The notes beneath the pieces are model-generated. The model was not told where the DNA came from. It searched no databases and saw only the letters and a list, made by a program, of their open reading frames with translations. Positions 26,840-34,462 of a DNA stretch of 64,000 nucleotides are shown here, in pieces (within the stretch, counting starts at the first letter, position 1; every line of letters begins with the position of its first letter). Position numbers and translations under genes: made by a program. The DNA is taken from positions 17,824-81,823 of the forward strand of contig JBMNGG010000018.1 of NCBI GenBank assembly GCA_050949705.1, given 5' to 3'. This stretch comes from JBMNGG01 sp050949705 (GTDB lineage: Bacteria > Bacillota > Thermosediminibacteria > Thermosediminibacterales > Tepidanaerobacteraceae).

Positions 26840-27712
26840 TTACAATGTGTCATTTATCAACAATTTATAAGCCTCATTTCTTGATATTCCCAACTCCTCG
26901 GCAGACTCTCTAAGAGCTAGTTTTTTAGAAAGGCCTTTATCAAGTTTTTCCTGTAAATTTTTTTGAAGTTCATCTATCAATTCTTTTTGGGAAAGAGATT
27001 TACCTGGGCTATTATCATGAGATTCTTCCTTGCTATGAGCACCTTCCATGACAATTACCATCTCGCCCCGGGGACGCTTACTTTCAAATATCTTTATAAT
27101 ATCTTCGATAGACCCTCGAAGAAACTCCTCATGGATTTTCGTCATTTCTCGAGCAAGTACAATCTGTCTATTACCCAGTGCCTCTTTTAAATCCTTCAAT
27201 GTTTTCATGATCCTGTGAGGTGCTTCATAAAATACGACAGTCCTCGATTCTAAAACTAACTCGGAAATCCTTTCCTTTCTGTCTCGTGCCTTTTGAGGTA
27301 AAAATCCCTCAAAAACAAAACGCTTTGTGGAAAGTCCTGAAGACACCAAGGCACATATAGCCGCCGCAGCTCCAGGTAAAGGTACCACTTTTATCCCTGC
27401 TTTAACTGATTCTCTAACCAAGTCCTCACCAGGATCAGAAAGTCCGGGTGTTCCGGCATCGCTGACTAAAGCGATATTTTTTCCTTCTAGTAATAGTTCT
27501 ACCAGCTTGGCTCCTTGAGTTTTTTTATTATGTTCGTGGTAACTCATAAGAGGAGTTTTTATTTCAAAATGGTTTAACAGTTTTATAGTTACACGGGTAT
27601 CTTCAGCAGCAACTAAATCAACTTTTTCAAGTACCTTAAGTGCTCTTAATGTGATATCTTCCAGATTTCCTATTGGAGTAGGACACAGATACAATTTACC
27701 TTTATTGGTCAT
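26840..27712 (-). CDS. rsmI: 16S rRNA 2'-O-ribose C1402 methyltransferase RsmI
   Basis: 290 residues. Tetrapyrrole-methylase fold: LYLCPTPIGNLEDITLRALKVL, AEDTRVTIKLLNHF, YHEHN, LVSDAGTPGLSDPGEDLV, PLPGAAAAICALVSSGL, FVFEGFLPQK, and FYEAPHRIMKTL, all diagnostic of RsmI. C-terminal acidic/helical segment is typical. Overlaps the upstream methyltransferase by 4 bp. Corresponds to Bacillus yabC. Confidence 0.95.
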   Translation of the reverse strand: MTNKGKLYLCPTPIGNLEDITLRALKVLEKVDLVAAEDTRVTIKLLNHFEIKTPLMSYHEHNKKTQGAKLVELLLEGKNIALVSDAGTPGLSDPGEDLVRESVKAGIKVVPLPGAAAAICALVSSGLSTKRFVFEGFLPQKARDRKERISELVLESRTVVFYEAPHRIMKTLKDLKEALGNRQIVLAREMTKIHEEFLRGSIEDIIKIFESKRPRGEMVIVMEGAHSKEESHDNSPGKSLSQKELIDELQKNLQEKLDKGLSKKLALRESAEELGISRNEAYKLLINDTL

Positions 27713-28470
27713 GTTAAACCTCCGGTTTGCTTGCCGAAATATATCTCATTTATCTCATCAGTATAGCTCCCATCATCCTTGTAAACCACTAATGGTGGAA
27801 GCATTTTTACGCCAAAACCGCCGCCTTTTTGGCTCATCACCAAAAATAAATTTGGACTGTCTTTAGCCCTAGGATGTATAAATCGCATAAGTTTAGGTTC
27901 AAGGCCTTGAGACTTCATCTCATATAGGGCATCAGCCACCCTTACAGTTCGATAAACCATATAAAACCGACCGCCAAAAGTTAGCAGCCCAGAAGCGGCC
28001 TTAACCACATCTTGTAAAGTTGCTTCTACCTCATGCCTGGCAACAGCAAGGTCTGTATTAGAACTTATTTTGCCTTCTTTAAGGGTCATATATGGTGGAT
28101 TTGTCACAACAACGGAAAAACTCTCCCGGCCAAAAATATTTACAGCATTCTTAATATCTCCGTTTATTATTTTTACCTGGTCTTGAAGTTTATTCATTTC
28201 TACACTTCTAACAGCACGGTGAAAAACGTCACTTACTATCTCTAGCCCCACAATCTCTCGAGCGTCCGTCTTAACTGAAAGCAGCAGCGCAATCACACCG
28301 CTTCCTGTGCCAAGATCTATTACCCTATCCCTTCTGCCAGCTTTAACAAAATTAGCCAGCAAAACCGAATCTATGGCAAATCGATACGAATTATCATCTT
28401 GAATTATTTTTAAACCCTGGCATAATAAATCATCAATATGCTCACTGGGGGATTTCAAAAACTTGTCCAC
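27709..28470 (-). CDS. tRNA1(Val) adenine-N6-methyltransferase-like protein (YabB/TrmN6)
   Basis: 253 residues. SAM motif VIDLGTGSGVIALLLS near 45 and catalytic NPPY (VVTNPPYM near 124), the N6-adenine methyltransferase motif; HEVEATLQDVVKAAS follows, as in YabB. Translation is coupled with rsmI (4-bp overlap). The small yazA gene between them in Bacillus is absent. Confidence 0.9.
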   Translation of the reverse strand: MDKFLKSPSEHIDDLLCQGLKIIQDDNSYRFAIDSVLLANFVKAGRRDRVIDLGTGSGVIALLLSVKTDAREIVGLEIVSDVFHRAVRSVEMNKLQDQVKIINGDIKNAVNIFGRESFSVVVTNPPYMTLKEGKISSNTDLAVARHEVEATLQDVVKAASGLLTFGGRFYMVYRTVRVADALYEMKSQGLEPKLMRFIHPRAKDSPNLFLVMSQKGGGFGVKMLPPLVVYKDDGSYTDEINEIYFGKQTGGLT

Positions 28471-28559
28471 TTTGCTCCACCTTTGCCTGAGGTAGTGATT
28501 TCATTATATCAAAGGCAAATTTATTAAACAATGGATTTGGGTTTATAAGCAGGAATTAA

Positions 28560-28670
28560 AAAAGCCTTTCTTTCCCATAGAAAAACTCCCCTTTAAGTAG
28601 TCCTGAATTTGTGTTATTTCAGGTGTCTACCTAAAGGGGAGCATATCAAAATCCTGAAAGAAAGGCTTTT
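28560..28670. repeat. Triple-nested 111-bp imperfect palindrome
   Basis: Outer arms 28560-28574 and 28656-28670 (15 bp perfect), middle arms 28586-28600 and 28627-28641 (14 of 15), inner CCTGAA/TTCAGG (28602-28607 and 28618-28623). It ends one bp before the symporter stop codon on the minus strand. It may act as a terminator, but the size and nesting suit a small mobile palindromic element or structured RNA. Confidence 0.65.
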
Positions 28671-28671
28671 G

Positions 28672-30108
28672 TTACGCTTTTATATTCGGTGGGGAACTTT
28701 CTGAAACCTCAGGGGTTAATAGTGATACGATAATTGTAACTGCTGCTGATACAACGACACCCCAAAGTATTCCCAATGGAGATAGAGAAATTACCGAACC
28801 GGATATTATACCAAGACGTGCGCCCCACGGGGTAATCCTACTGTTCTTAGTTCCCATTTCAAAGGGTTCATTAGTCTTTTTCCAGAGAAGGCCTACCAGA
28901 AGCACCGGCACTATACCTCCACCAGCCATAGTATAAGCTTTTGAGAACAGGCCAATTATACTGCTGGAGTAAATAGCTGCAAGTGTGGCGAATATACCAA
29001 CTACTATAGTCAAGTATTGGGCATATTTTACAAGTTCTTTATCACTTTTATCCGGAGCAAATGGTTTTATCAAATCATTTACTAAGATAACTGCAGCTGA
29101 GTTAAGGTTTGAATCTGCACTGGACATTGCCGCAGCTAGAATCAATGTAAACACTACAGCAAGGACCCAAGTAGGTGTATAGTTCATCATCAGCCATGGC
29201 ATTGCCTGGTTTGGATCAGCTAAATTTGGCTCCAATGTCTTGGTAACAATACCTACCATTGCCGTCAAACTTACGAAAACCACTGCTGCAACACCACTTA
29301 TAAACATACCCCGACGGGCAGTTGTAGCATCTTTAGCTGCAAAACATCTCTGCCAGTATATTTGAGCTGCCAAGACCCCGAAGCAGCCTGTAATAAAATT
29401 CTTAAATATGGTGCCAAAAGGTACATTGCTTATAGTTCCAAGTTCTGCAGCACCTACTTCAGCTAATCTTTGCTGTAAGACAGTCATAGAGAAATTCACC
29501 GGTGCAAGAGCATAACCATAAAATATAAAGGCAAATACTACTACGATAATTCCTTGTAGAAAATCAGTCCATACAACTGAATATATTCCACCCAAAAAGG
29601 TATAAACAATAAATACTACATTGAATAACATAATTATTGGAAGGGGATTGGCTCCGGTAAAAGTAGCAAATATATCTCCTAATCCTTTACCTTGACCACC
29701 TACCCAAGCAATCATAATACTGGCAGTAAGAATCCCCATCAGTGCTCTTGTGAACTTATCCCTAATCATTAAATCGTCCATCATTTCAGAAACAGTATTG
29801 TAAGTAAATCTTCCTGCAATACCAGCAAAAACGATAGCAAAGAGTATCTTTGAACCCTGCTCACCAAATACGAAAGGAATATCCAACATACCTATTTTGT
29901 AGCCTTGGGCCGCATGCCCTATGAAGTTTCCAGCACCCATGATAGTAGCGATATCAGTAAAAAGTATGAGATAAAGTGGTAGTGTTCCTCCGGCTATTGC
30001 ATAGTGGGAGAAGCTTTGACTCGCTTCATCTTTAACCTTTAGGGAAATCCATAAAAAGATAAGACAAAAGGCTATCGTAATAATCCAAACAATTGCTGTA
30101 AGACTCAT
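28672..30108 (-). CDS. Sodium:solute symporter (SSS family)
   Basis: 478 residues with about 12-13 hydrophobic segments, LeuT-fold SSS type: GTLPLYLILFTDIATIMGAGNFIGHAA (the substrate/Na+ helix region), GGQGKGLGDIFATFTG, GGIYSVVWTDFLQGIIVVV (the family motif), LAAAMSSADSNLNSAAVILVND (Na+-site helix). AGG AGG at ideal spacing before ATG 30108. It follows dapA in the sigma-54 controlled operon (dapA hairpin between). Close to proline/pantothenate transporters in general; an amino acid or amine substrate is inferred from the operon partners. Confidence 0.88.
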   Translation of the reverse strand: MSLTAIVWIITIAFCLIFLWISLKVKDEASQSFSHYAIAGGTLPLYLILFTDIATIMGAGNFIGHAAQGYKIGMLDIPFVFGEQGSKILFAIVFAGIAGRFTYNTVSEMMDDLMIRDKFTRALMGILTASIMIAWVGGQGKGLGDIFATFTGANPLPIIMLFNVVFIVYTFLGGIYSVVWTDFLQGIIVVVFAFIFYGYALAPVNFSMTVLQQRLAEVGAAELGTISNVPFGTIFKNFITGCFGVLAAQIYWQRCFAAKDATTARRGMFISGVAAVVFVSLTAMVGIVTKTLEPNLADPNQAMPWLMMNYTPTWVLAVVFTLILAAAMSSADSNLNSAAVILVNDLIKPFAPDKSDKELVKYAQYLTIVVGIFATLAAIYSSSIIGLFSKAYTMAGGGIVPVLLVGLLWKKTNEPFEMGTKNSRITPWGARLGIISGSVISLSPLGILWGVVVSAAVTIIVSLLTPEVSESSPPNIKA

Positions 30109-30220
30109 GAATCTACCTCCTTTTGTAATTTTGTAGTAAATTGCTTATATACTAAAATCTATGAATCTTTTTATCCCTCCTTTCTTCTTGAAAAATTACT
30201 ATATTTACCCCCCCTTACTT

Positions 30221-30259
30221 TCTCTAAAAACCCTAGATTAATTCTAGGGTTTTTAGAGA
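30221..30259 (-). terminator. Hairpin overlapping the end of dapA
   Basis: Perfect 17-bp stem (30221-30237 with 30243-30259), loop 5 nt, covering the dapA stop codon. U-rich 3' arm on the minus strand. Either a partial terminator or 3' stabiliser before the symporter gene. Confidence 0.7.
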
Positions 30260-31108
30260 GTTTTCCAATGCTTTTATAGTCTTGTCATCGGCAGAACCTA
30301 GAGGCGGTCGCAGCCCTCCAACTTTTACACCTATCATGTTTAGGGCAGTTTTAACTGGAATAGGATTTGTAATTACAAATAAGGTATTAAATATATCATG
30401 AAGTCTTAAATGAATCTCCTCTGCCTTTTTGCTATTACCACTTTCAAAGCTTGTTATCATTTCTTGTATTTCGCTGCCTACTATATGTGATGCTACACTG
30501 ATAACACCTTTTGCCCCTAAAGCAAGCATAGGTAGTGTTAGACTGTCATCACCACTGTAGATTGCAAGGTCTGGCGCTAATACCCTTGTCTTGCTGGTCT
30601 TGTCAAGATTGCCTCCAGCATCTTTCACCGCAACTATATTTTTTATTTGTGAAAGTCTGGCTAAAGTTTCAGGTTCAATAGTTACTGCAGTGCGTCCAGG
30701 TACATTATAAGGCACTACTGGTATATCAACAGCTTCAGCTATGGATTTGAAATGTTGGTACAGCCCCTCTTGAGTTGGCTTGTTATAATATGGTGATACC
30801 AAGAGGAGACTGTCAACACCGATTTTTTCAGCTTCTTTTGATAGTTCGATACTATGTGAGGTTGAATTGCTGCCGGTTCCTGCAATGATTCTTGCTCTTG
30901 ATCCGACAATGTCTTTACATGTTTTAAATAATTGCAGTTTTTCTTTATCAGACAATGTGGGAGATTCCCCTGTAGTACCAGCCACTAACACTGTATCAGT
31001 GCCATTTTTCAATAGATGTTCTATCAAATTCTCCAATGCTTTATAATCTATATTTAATTCCTCATCAAAGGGCGTAACCATAGCAGTTATGACTTTTCCT
31101 AAATTCAT
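30233..31108 (-). CDS. dapA: 4-hydroxy-tetrahydrodipicolinate synthase (DapA family)
   Basis: 291 residues from ATG 31108 (GGAGGAAG upstream), giving MNLGKVITAMVTPF. Class I aldolase: GTTGESPTL (Thr pair), SPYYNKPTQEGLYQHF, YNVPGRT (catalytic Tyr and the carboxylate-binding Arg), AVKDAGGN (Schiff-base Lys) and SGDD. These match true DapA (pyruvate plus aspartate semialdehyde). It overlaps the preceding flavoprotein gene by 44 bp. The operon context (amine oxidoreductase, symporter, sigma-54 activator) is unusual for lysine synthesis; a catabolic lyase of this family is the alternative. Confidence 0.85.
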   Translation of the reverse strand: MNLGKVITAMVTPFDEELNIDYKALENLIEHLLKNGTDTVLVAGTTGESPTLSDKEKLQLFKTCKDIVGSRARIIAGTGSNSTSHSIELSKEAEKIGVDSLLLVSPYYNKPTQEGLYQHFKSIAEAVDIPVVPYNVPGRTAVTIEPETLARLSQIKNIVAVKDAGGNLDKTSKTRVLAPDLAIYSGDDSLTLPMLALGAKGVISVASHIVGSEIQEMITSFESGNSKKAEEIHLRLHDIFNTLFVITNPIPVKTALNMIGVKVGGLRPPLGSADDKTIKALENSLKTLELI

Positions 31109-32282
31109 TAATATCTTCCTCCTCAAATCGCTTTAATGATAGTTTGTTTATGTCAATATCTGTAGAAATATTGTTTTGTGTTATTAAATCACAAATTATC
31201 TTGCCGGTAATTGCTGAAAGGGCTATCCCATCACCTTCATGGCCGGCGGCCATATAAAATCCTTCTATTTGAGGAACTTTTCCTATAATGGGCAAACCAT
31301 CCGGAGTATAAGGTCTAAGACCACTAAAGCTCCTAATAATACTAATACCTTTTAAGGAAGGAATCAGCCTAGAAGCATGTTTTAATATAGCTCGTAAGGC
31401 CACATGTGTGGTCTCCTTATTATATCCTACAAATTCACGGGTGCCGCCTATTAGTAGATTTCCGTTTTCAGTCTGACCCAATGATAATCCTATACCCAAC
31501 CGGGCATATTCATCATTTCCTAAAAGTTCTGGCTTAAATTTTGCAGTTATATATCTGGCACAGTTTACATCGCCATGGATTAGTGGTGCTACAGGTTCAG
31601 TTACAATTATTTGACCTCTGCGGGGTATTATGGGGATATCCAGATCAACCATGGAACCTATAAATGGAGCATAAACTCCACAGGCATTTACCACATACTT
31701 TGTCAATATTGATTTGCCATCGGTTATTACCGAATGAACTTTTCCTTTTTTAAGTTTTATGTCTTTTACACTAGTACCCAATAAAGCCTTTGCTCCGTAT
31801 TTTTTAGCTCCTTGGAAAAATCCTATTGTAAGATGTAGAGGGTTTACTTCACCATCCATAGGACTGTATGTTGAACCAACAATATCTTTAGCAAATGCAG
31901 GTTGACGCTGTCTAGCTTCATCTCGGTTTAAAAGGTGGACTTTTAGACCTATCTTGTTTTGTCTTTTTACAAACTCCTCCATTACCTTCCACTGCTCTTC
32001 AGTATATATTACTATCATACCACCATCGTTTTTATACTCTATATCTATATCCAGTTCTTTCTGTAAAACAGGAAATAACTTTACTCCCTCTAGAGCCATC
32101 TTTAAATGGAGACCTGGGTTTTTGGATTGTAATAACACTGCTTTATCGCATGCACCAGAGGTTCCCGAAGCTATATCGTTTTTCTCTACAAGTGTAACTT
32201 GTACGCCTTTTTTTGATAGCTGGTATGCTATTGAACAACCAATAACTCCTCCACCGATAACTACTACATCAGTTGACAGCAT
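31065..32282 (-). CDS. FAD-dependent amine/amino-acid oxidoreductase (DAO family)
   Basis: 405 residues from ATG 32282, chosen because AAGGGG lies upstream and the Rossmann strand begins at once (VVVIGGGVIGCSIAYQLS). Other family motifs: VEKNDIASGTSGACDKAV near the flavin, SPMDGEVNPLHLTIGFFQGA, VVNACGVYA, IPRRGQIIVTE, LLIGGTREFVGY, SFSGLRPYTPDGLPIIG, and AAGHEGDGIALS at the C-terminal FAD site. Related enzymes oxidise glycine, sarcosine, hydroxyproline or D-amino acids. First gene after a sigma-54 promoter (32323-32338). Its C-terminus overlaps dapA. Confidence 0.85.
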   Translation of the reverse strand: MLSTDVVVIGGGVIGCSIAYQLSKKGVQVTLVEKNDIASGTSGACDKAVLLQSKNPGLHLKMALEGVKLFPVLQKELDIDIEYKNDGGMIVIYTEEQWKVMEEFVKRQNKIGLKVHLLNRDEARQRQPAFAKDIVGSTYSPMDGEVNPLHLTIGFFQGAKKYGAKALLGTSVKDIKLKKGKVHSVITDGKSILTKYVVNACGVYAPFIGSMVDLDIPIIPRRGQIIVTEPVAPLIHGDVNCARYITAKFKPELLGNDEYARLGIGLSLGQTENGNLLIGGTREFVGYNKETTHVALRAILKHASRLIPSLKGISIIRSFSGLRPYTPDGLPIIGKVPQIEGFYMAAGHEGDGIALSAITGKIICDLITQNNISTDIDINKLSLKRFEEEDINEFRKSHNCYGYAL

Positions 32283-32322
32283 CCAAGTACCCCTTTCATT
32301 TTTACAGTTACCAGTATATATA

Positions 32323-32338
32323 AGCAAAACTTGTGCCA
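32323..32338 (-). promoter_or_regulatory. Sigma-54 (-24/-12) promoter
   Basis: Minus strand TGGCAC (32333-32338), five bases, TTGCT (32323-32327), a full match to the sigma-54 consensus TGGCAC-N5-TTGCW. It lies about 40 bp upstream of the flavoprotein ATG. Confidence 0.88.
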
Positions 32339-32456
32339 AAAAATAATAGCCTTTTTTCAAGGCTTAGAAGGATTTTTTGTAAAAAAATTTTCTAATATTT
32401 ATAAACACTGGGGAGCGGTAACGGTAAAATATTTTGAAAACACTAGATATAGCCCC

Positions 32457-32489
32457 TTCTAAGTTTTAGAAAATCTATTCTAAGTTTTA
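32457..32489. promoter_or_regulatory. Upstream activator sequence: 12-bp direct repeat
   Basis: Two exact copies of TTCTAAGTTTTA at 32457-32468 and 32478-32489, starting 21 bp apart (two helical turns), about 120-155 bp upstream of the -24 element and just after the activator's stop codon. Expected enhancer-binding-protein sites. Confidence 0.6.
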
Positions 32490-32493
32490 TATC

Positions 32494-34191
32494 TTATAAT
32501 CTAAGATCATATTTTTTTATTTTATTGTAAAGTGTAGCCAGAGATATATTAAGTGCTTTTGCTGCCCTTTCCTTGCCTTTTACACTAGTCCCATATTCCT
32601 CTAATGCTCTTTTTATTAACCTGCGTTCCATTTCGTCAAGTGAAATAATCCCTCCCTTTATTTTGGTCTTTTTATTTAATTGGTTAAAATAAGGCAACAA
32701 GAGATCTTCTGTTATCCAACCACCATCAGCCATGAGAATCGTTCTTTCAAGGATGTTTTTAAGCTCTCTTACGTTCCCAGGCCAATTATAAGATAGTAAC
32801 AGCCCCTCTGCCTTGCTTGTAACACCTTTTACATTTTTATGAAACTTTCGGTTAAATTCTTGAATATATATATCGACCAAGGCCAATACATCTTCTTTTC
32901 GCTCCCTTAATGGAGGTATATGGATATTTATTACATTTAATCTAAAGTATAAGTCCTCTCTAAAGCGTCCCTGATGAATCAATTCTAAAAGGTTCTGATT
33001 AGTAGCTGAAATTATTCGGACATCGATTTTTACTGGATGGGTGCCCCCTACTCTTTCAATTTCCTGTTCTTGAATGACACGAAGGAGCTTAGCTTGAAGT
33101 ACTGAGCTCATGTCCCCAATTTCATCAAGGAAAATTGTCCCTTCATTGGCTAATTCGAATTTTCCCAGTTTCATTTTACTGGCTCCGGTAAAGGCACCTG
33201 CTTCATAACCAAAGAGTTCGCTTTCTAATAGGTTTTCCGGAATGGCAGCACAATTAACTTTAATCAAGGGTTTGCTGTTTCGCATACTCTCTTCGTGTAT
33301 TGCATTTGCGAATATTTCTTTGCCGGTGCCGCTTTCACCGGTGATTAGTATAGTTGTGTCTTCCCTTGCGGCTTTTTTGGCTATTTTTATGATAGCTTTC
33401 ATCTTTTCACTTTTCGATACAATGTCTTTAAAGCTAGCTCTGTTTTTATTCAATTTTTTAATCTCATCTTCTAACCCATCGATTACAGAAGAAGACCGTC
33501 TGAGTTCTTTAGCCAATCGAATAACTTCAGTTATATCCTGAAAAACTACCACTGCTCCTGTCATTTCACCATTTACTATAACAGGAGCTGCATTGGAGAT
33601 GACTTCCGCATTGGAGCCTACTGCTCGATTTGGTTTGCCAAGGCATGGTTTACCGGTCTTTATAACCTCTGCCAATGCACCATCGGGAGAAACATCGAAA
33701 ACACTACAACCTATGCGATCACTGGCAGGAATACCGGTAATACGGGTATATCCTTCATTGACATATTTGATGATACCATCTTTGTCCGCCAGCTGTATGC
33801 CTTCTTGAGCAGAGTTTAGGATAACTGAGAGCTGTTCTTTTACTTCTTTAATCATCAAAAGCTCTTCCCGCTCCCGTATAAGTGTAAGCATCACGTTTAC
33901 AGCCCGGGCATCTACCAATGTAGTAGAATGTGGAATATTAGCCTTAAGTTTTTTAACAAGGTCTTCATCTCCCGTCACTTCAAACACTACATCAAGATCA
34001 CACTCTTTTATCATATCTTCTGGATCTTTAAAGCATTTAATGCCCTTTTGTGTTGCTAGCTTTAAACCCGGAGCTGAAGGATTAATATCAGAAATCCCCG
34101 CTATTTTGATATTGTCATAATCGATTAAAGTCTCTATTAAGGTAGTGCCGCCTTTTCCTCCCCCAATAATCCCTATGGATAAATCTGACAT
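32494..34191 (-). CDS. Sigma-54 activator with N-terminal Rossmann-like and PAS domains
   Basis: 565 residues. Residues 1-105 look like a dinucleotide-binding Rossmann domain (GIIGGGKGGTTLIETL, then GISDINP with an acidic residue at the end of strand two). A PAS domain follows (about 115-225: ILNSAQEGIQLADKDGIIKYVN). Then AAA+ (GESGTGKE Walker A; GAFTGA, the sigma-54 contact loop; GTIFLDEIGD Walker B) and a Fis-type HTH at the end (AAKALNISLATLYNKIKKY). The GAFTGA loop is intact, so it should activate sigma-54 transcription. It sits directly upstream of the target operon. The N-terminal domain suggests sensing of NAD(H)-like or other ligand; unproven. Confidence 0.88.
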   Translation of the reverse strand: MSDLSIGIIGGGKGGTTLIETLIDYDNIKIAGISDINPSAPGLKLATQKGIKCFKDPEDMIKECDLDVVFEVTGDEDLVKKLKANIPHSTTLVDARAVNVMLTLIREREELLMIKEVKEQLSVILNSAQEGIQLADKDGIIKYVNEGYTRITGIPASDRIGCSVFDVSPDGALAEVIKTGKPCLGKPNRAVGSNAEVISNAAPVIVNGEMTGAVVVFQDITEVIRLAKELRRSSSVIDGLEDEIKKLNKNRASFKDIVSKSEKMKAIIKIAKKAAREDTTILITGESGTGKEIFANAIHEESMRNSKPLIKVNCAAIPENLLESELFGYEAGAFTGASKMKLGKFELANEGTIFLDEIGDMSSVLQAKLLRVIQEQEIERVGGTHPVKIDVRIISATNQNLLELIHQGRFREDLYFRLNVINIHIPPLRERKEDVLALVDIYIQEFNRKFHKNVKGVTSKAEGLLLSYNWPGNVRELKNILERTILMADGGWITEDLLLPYFNQLNKKTKIKGGIISLDEMERRLIKRALEEYGTSVKGKERAAKALNISLATLYNKIKKYDLRL

Positions 34192-34270
34192 TATCGATCC
34201 CTCCGGCCTTGTTTAAAGTTATTAAACAATATAGATTCAACAAAACTAGGTAAATTCCTTCTTGCAGATA

Positions 34271-34316
34271 AAAAATAAAAGACTAAGGTTGAAAATTGCA
34301 AACTAACCTCGGTCTT
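34271..34316 (-). terminator. Terminator downstream of the NHL lipoprotein gene
   Basis: Stem 34279-34290 with 34305-34316 (10 of 12, one G.U), followed by T-rich sequence on the minus strand. Confidence 0.65.
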
Positions 34317-34422
34317 AATTAATGAGTTAACGGTGTCTGGAAATGCTCTGAAAAGCCCCGGAGCCGTGAAATTTTGAATAAAACCAAGTGGAATGAAGAA
34401 TTCTTATAGCTGCGATAATATA

Positions 34423-34452
34423 AGATCCTTCGAATATCGCTCAGGATGACAG
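34423..34452. repeat. Fragment of the GTCATTCCGAG-type dispersed repeat
   Basis: gatccttcg...ctcaggatgacag here resembles the 3' part of the longer repeats at 59651 and 62916 (gatccttcaggatgacg). It lies between the NHL gene and its terminator. Confidence 0.45.
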
Positions 34453-34462
34453 TGTTGTTGTC

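Noticed and set aside
30233..31108. Hydroxyproline-type deaminase instead of DapA
   Set aside because: The Thr pair and carboxylate-binding Arg of true DapA are present; left only as an alternative.
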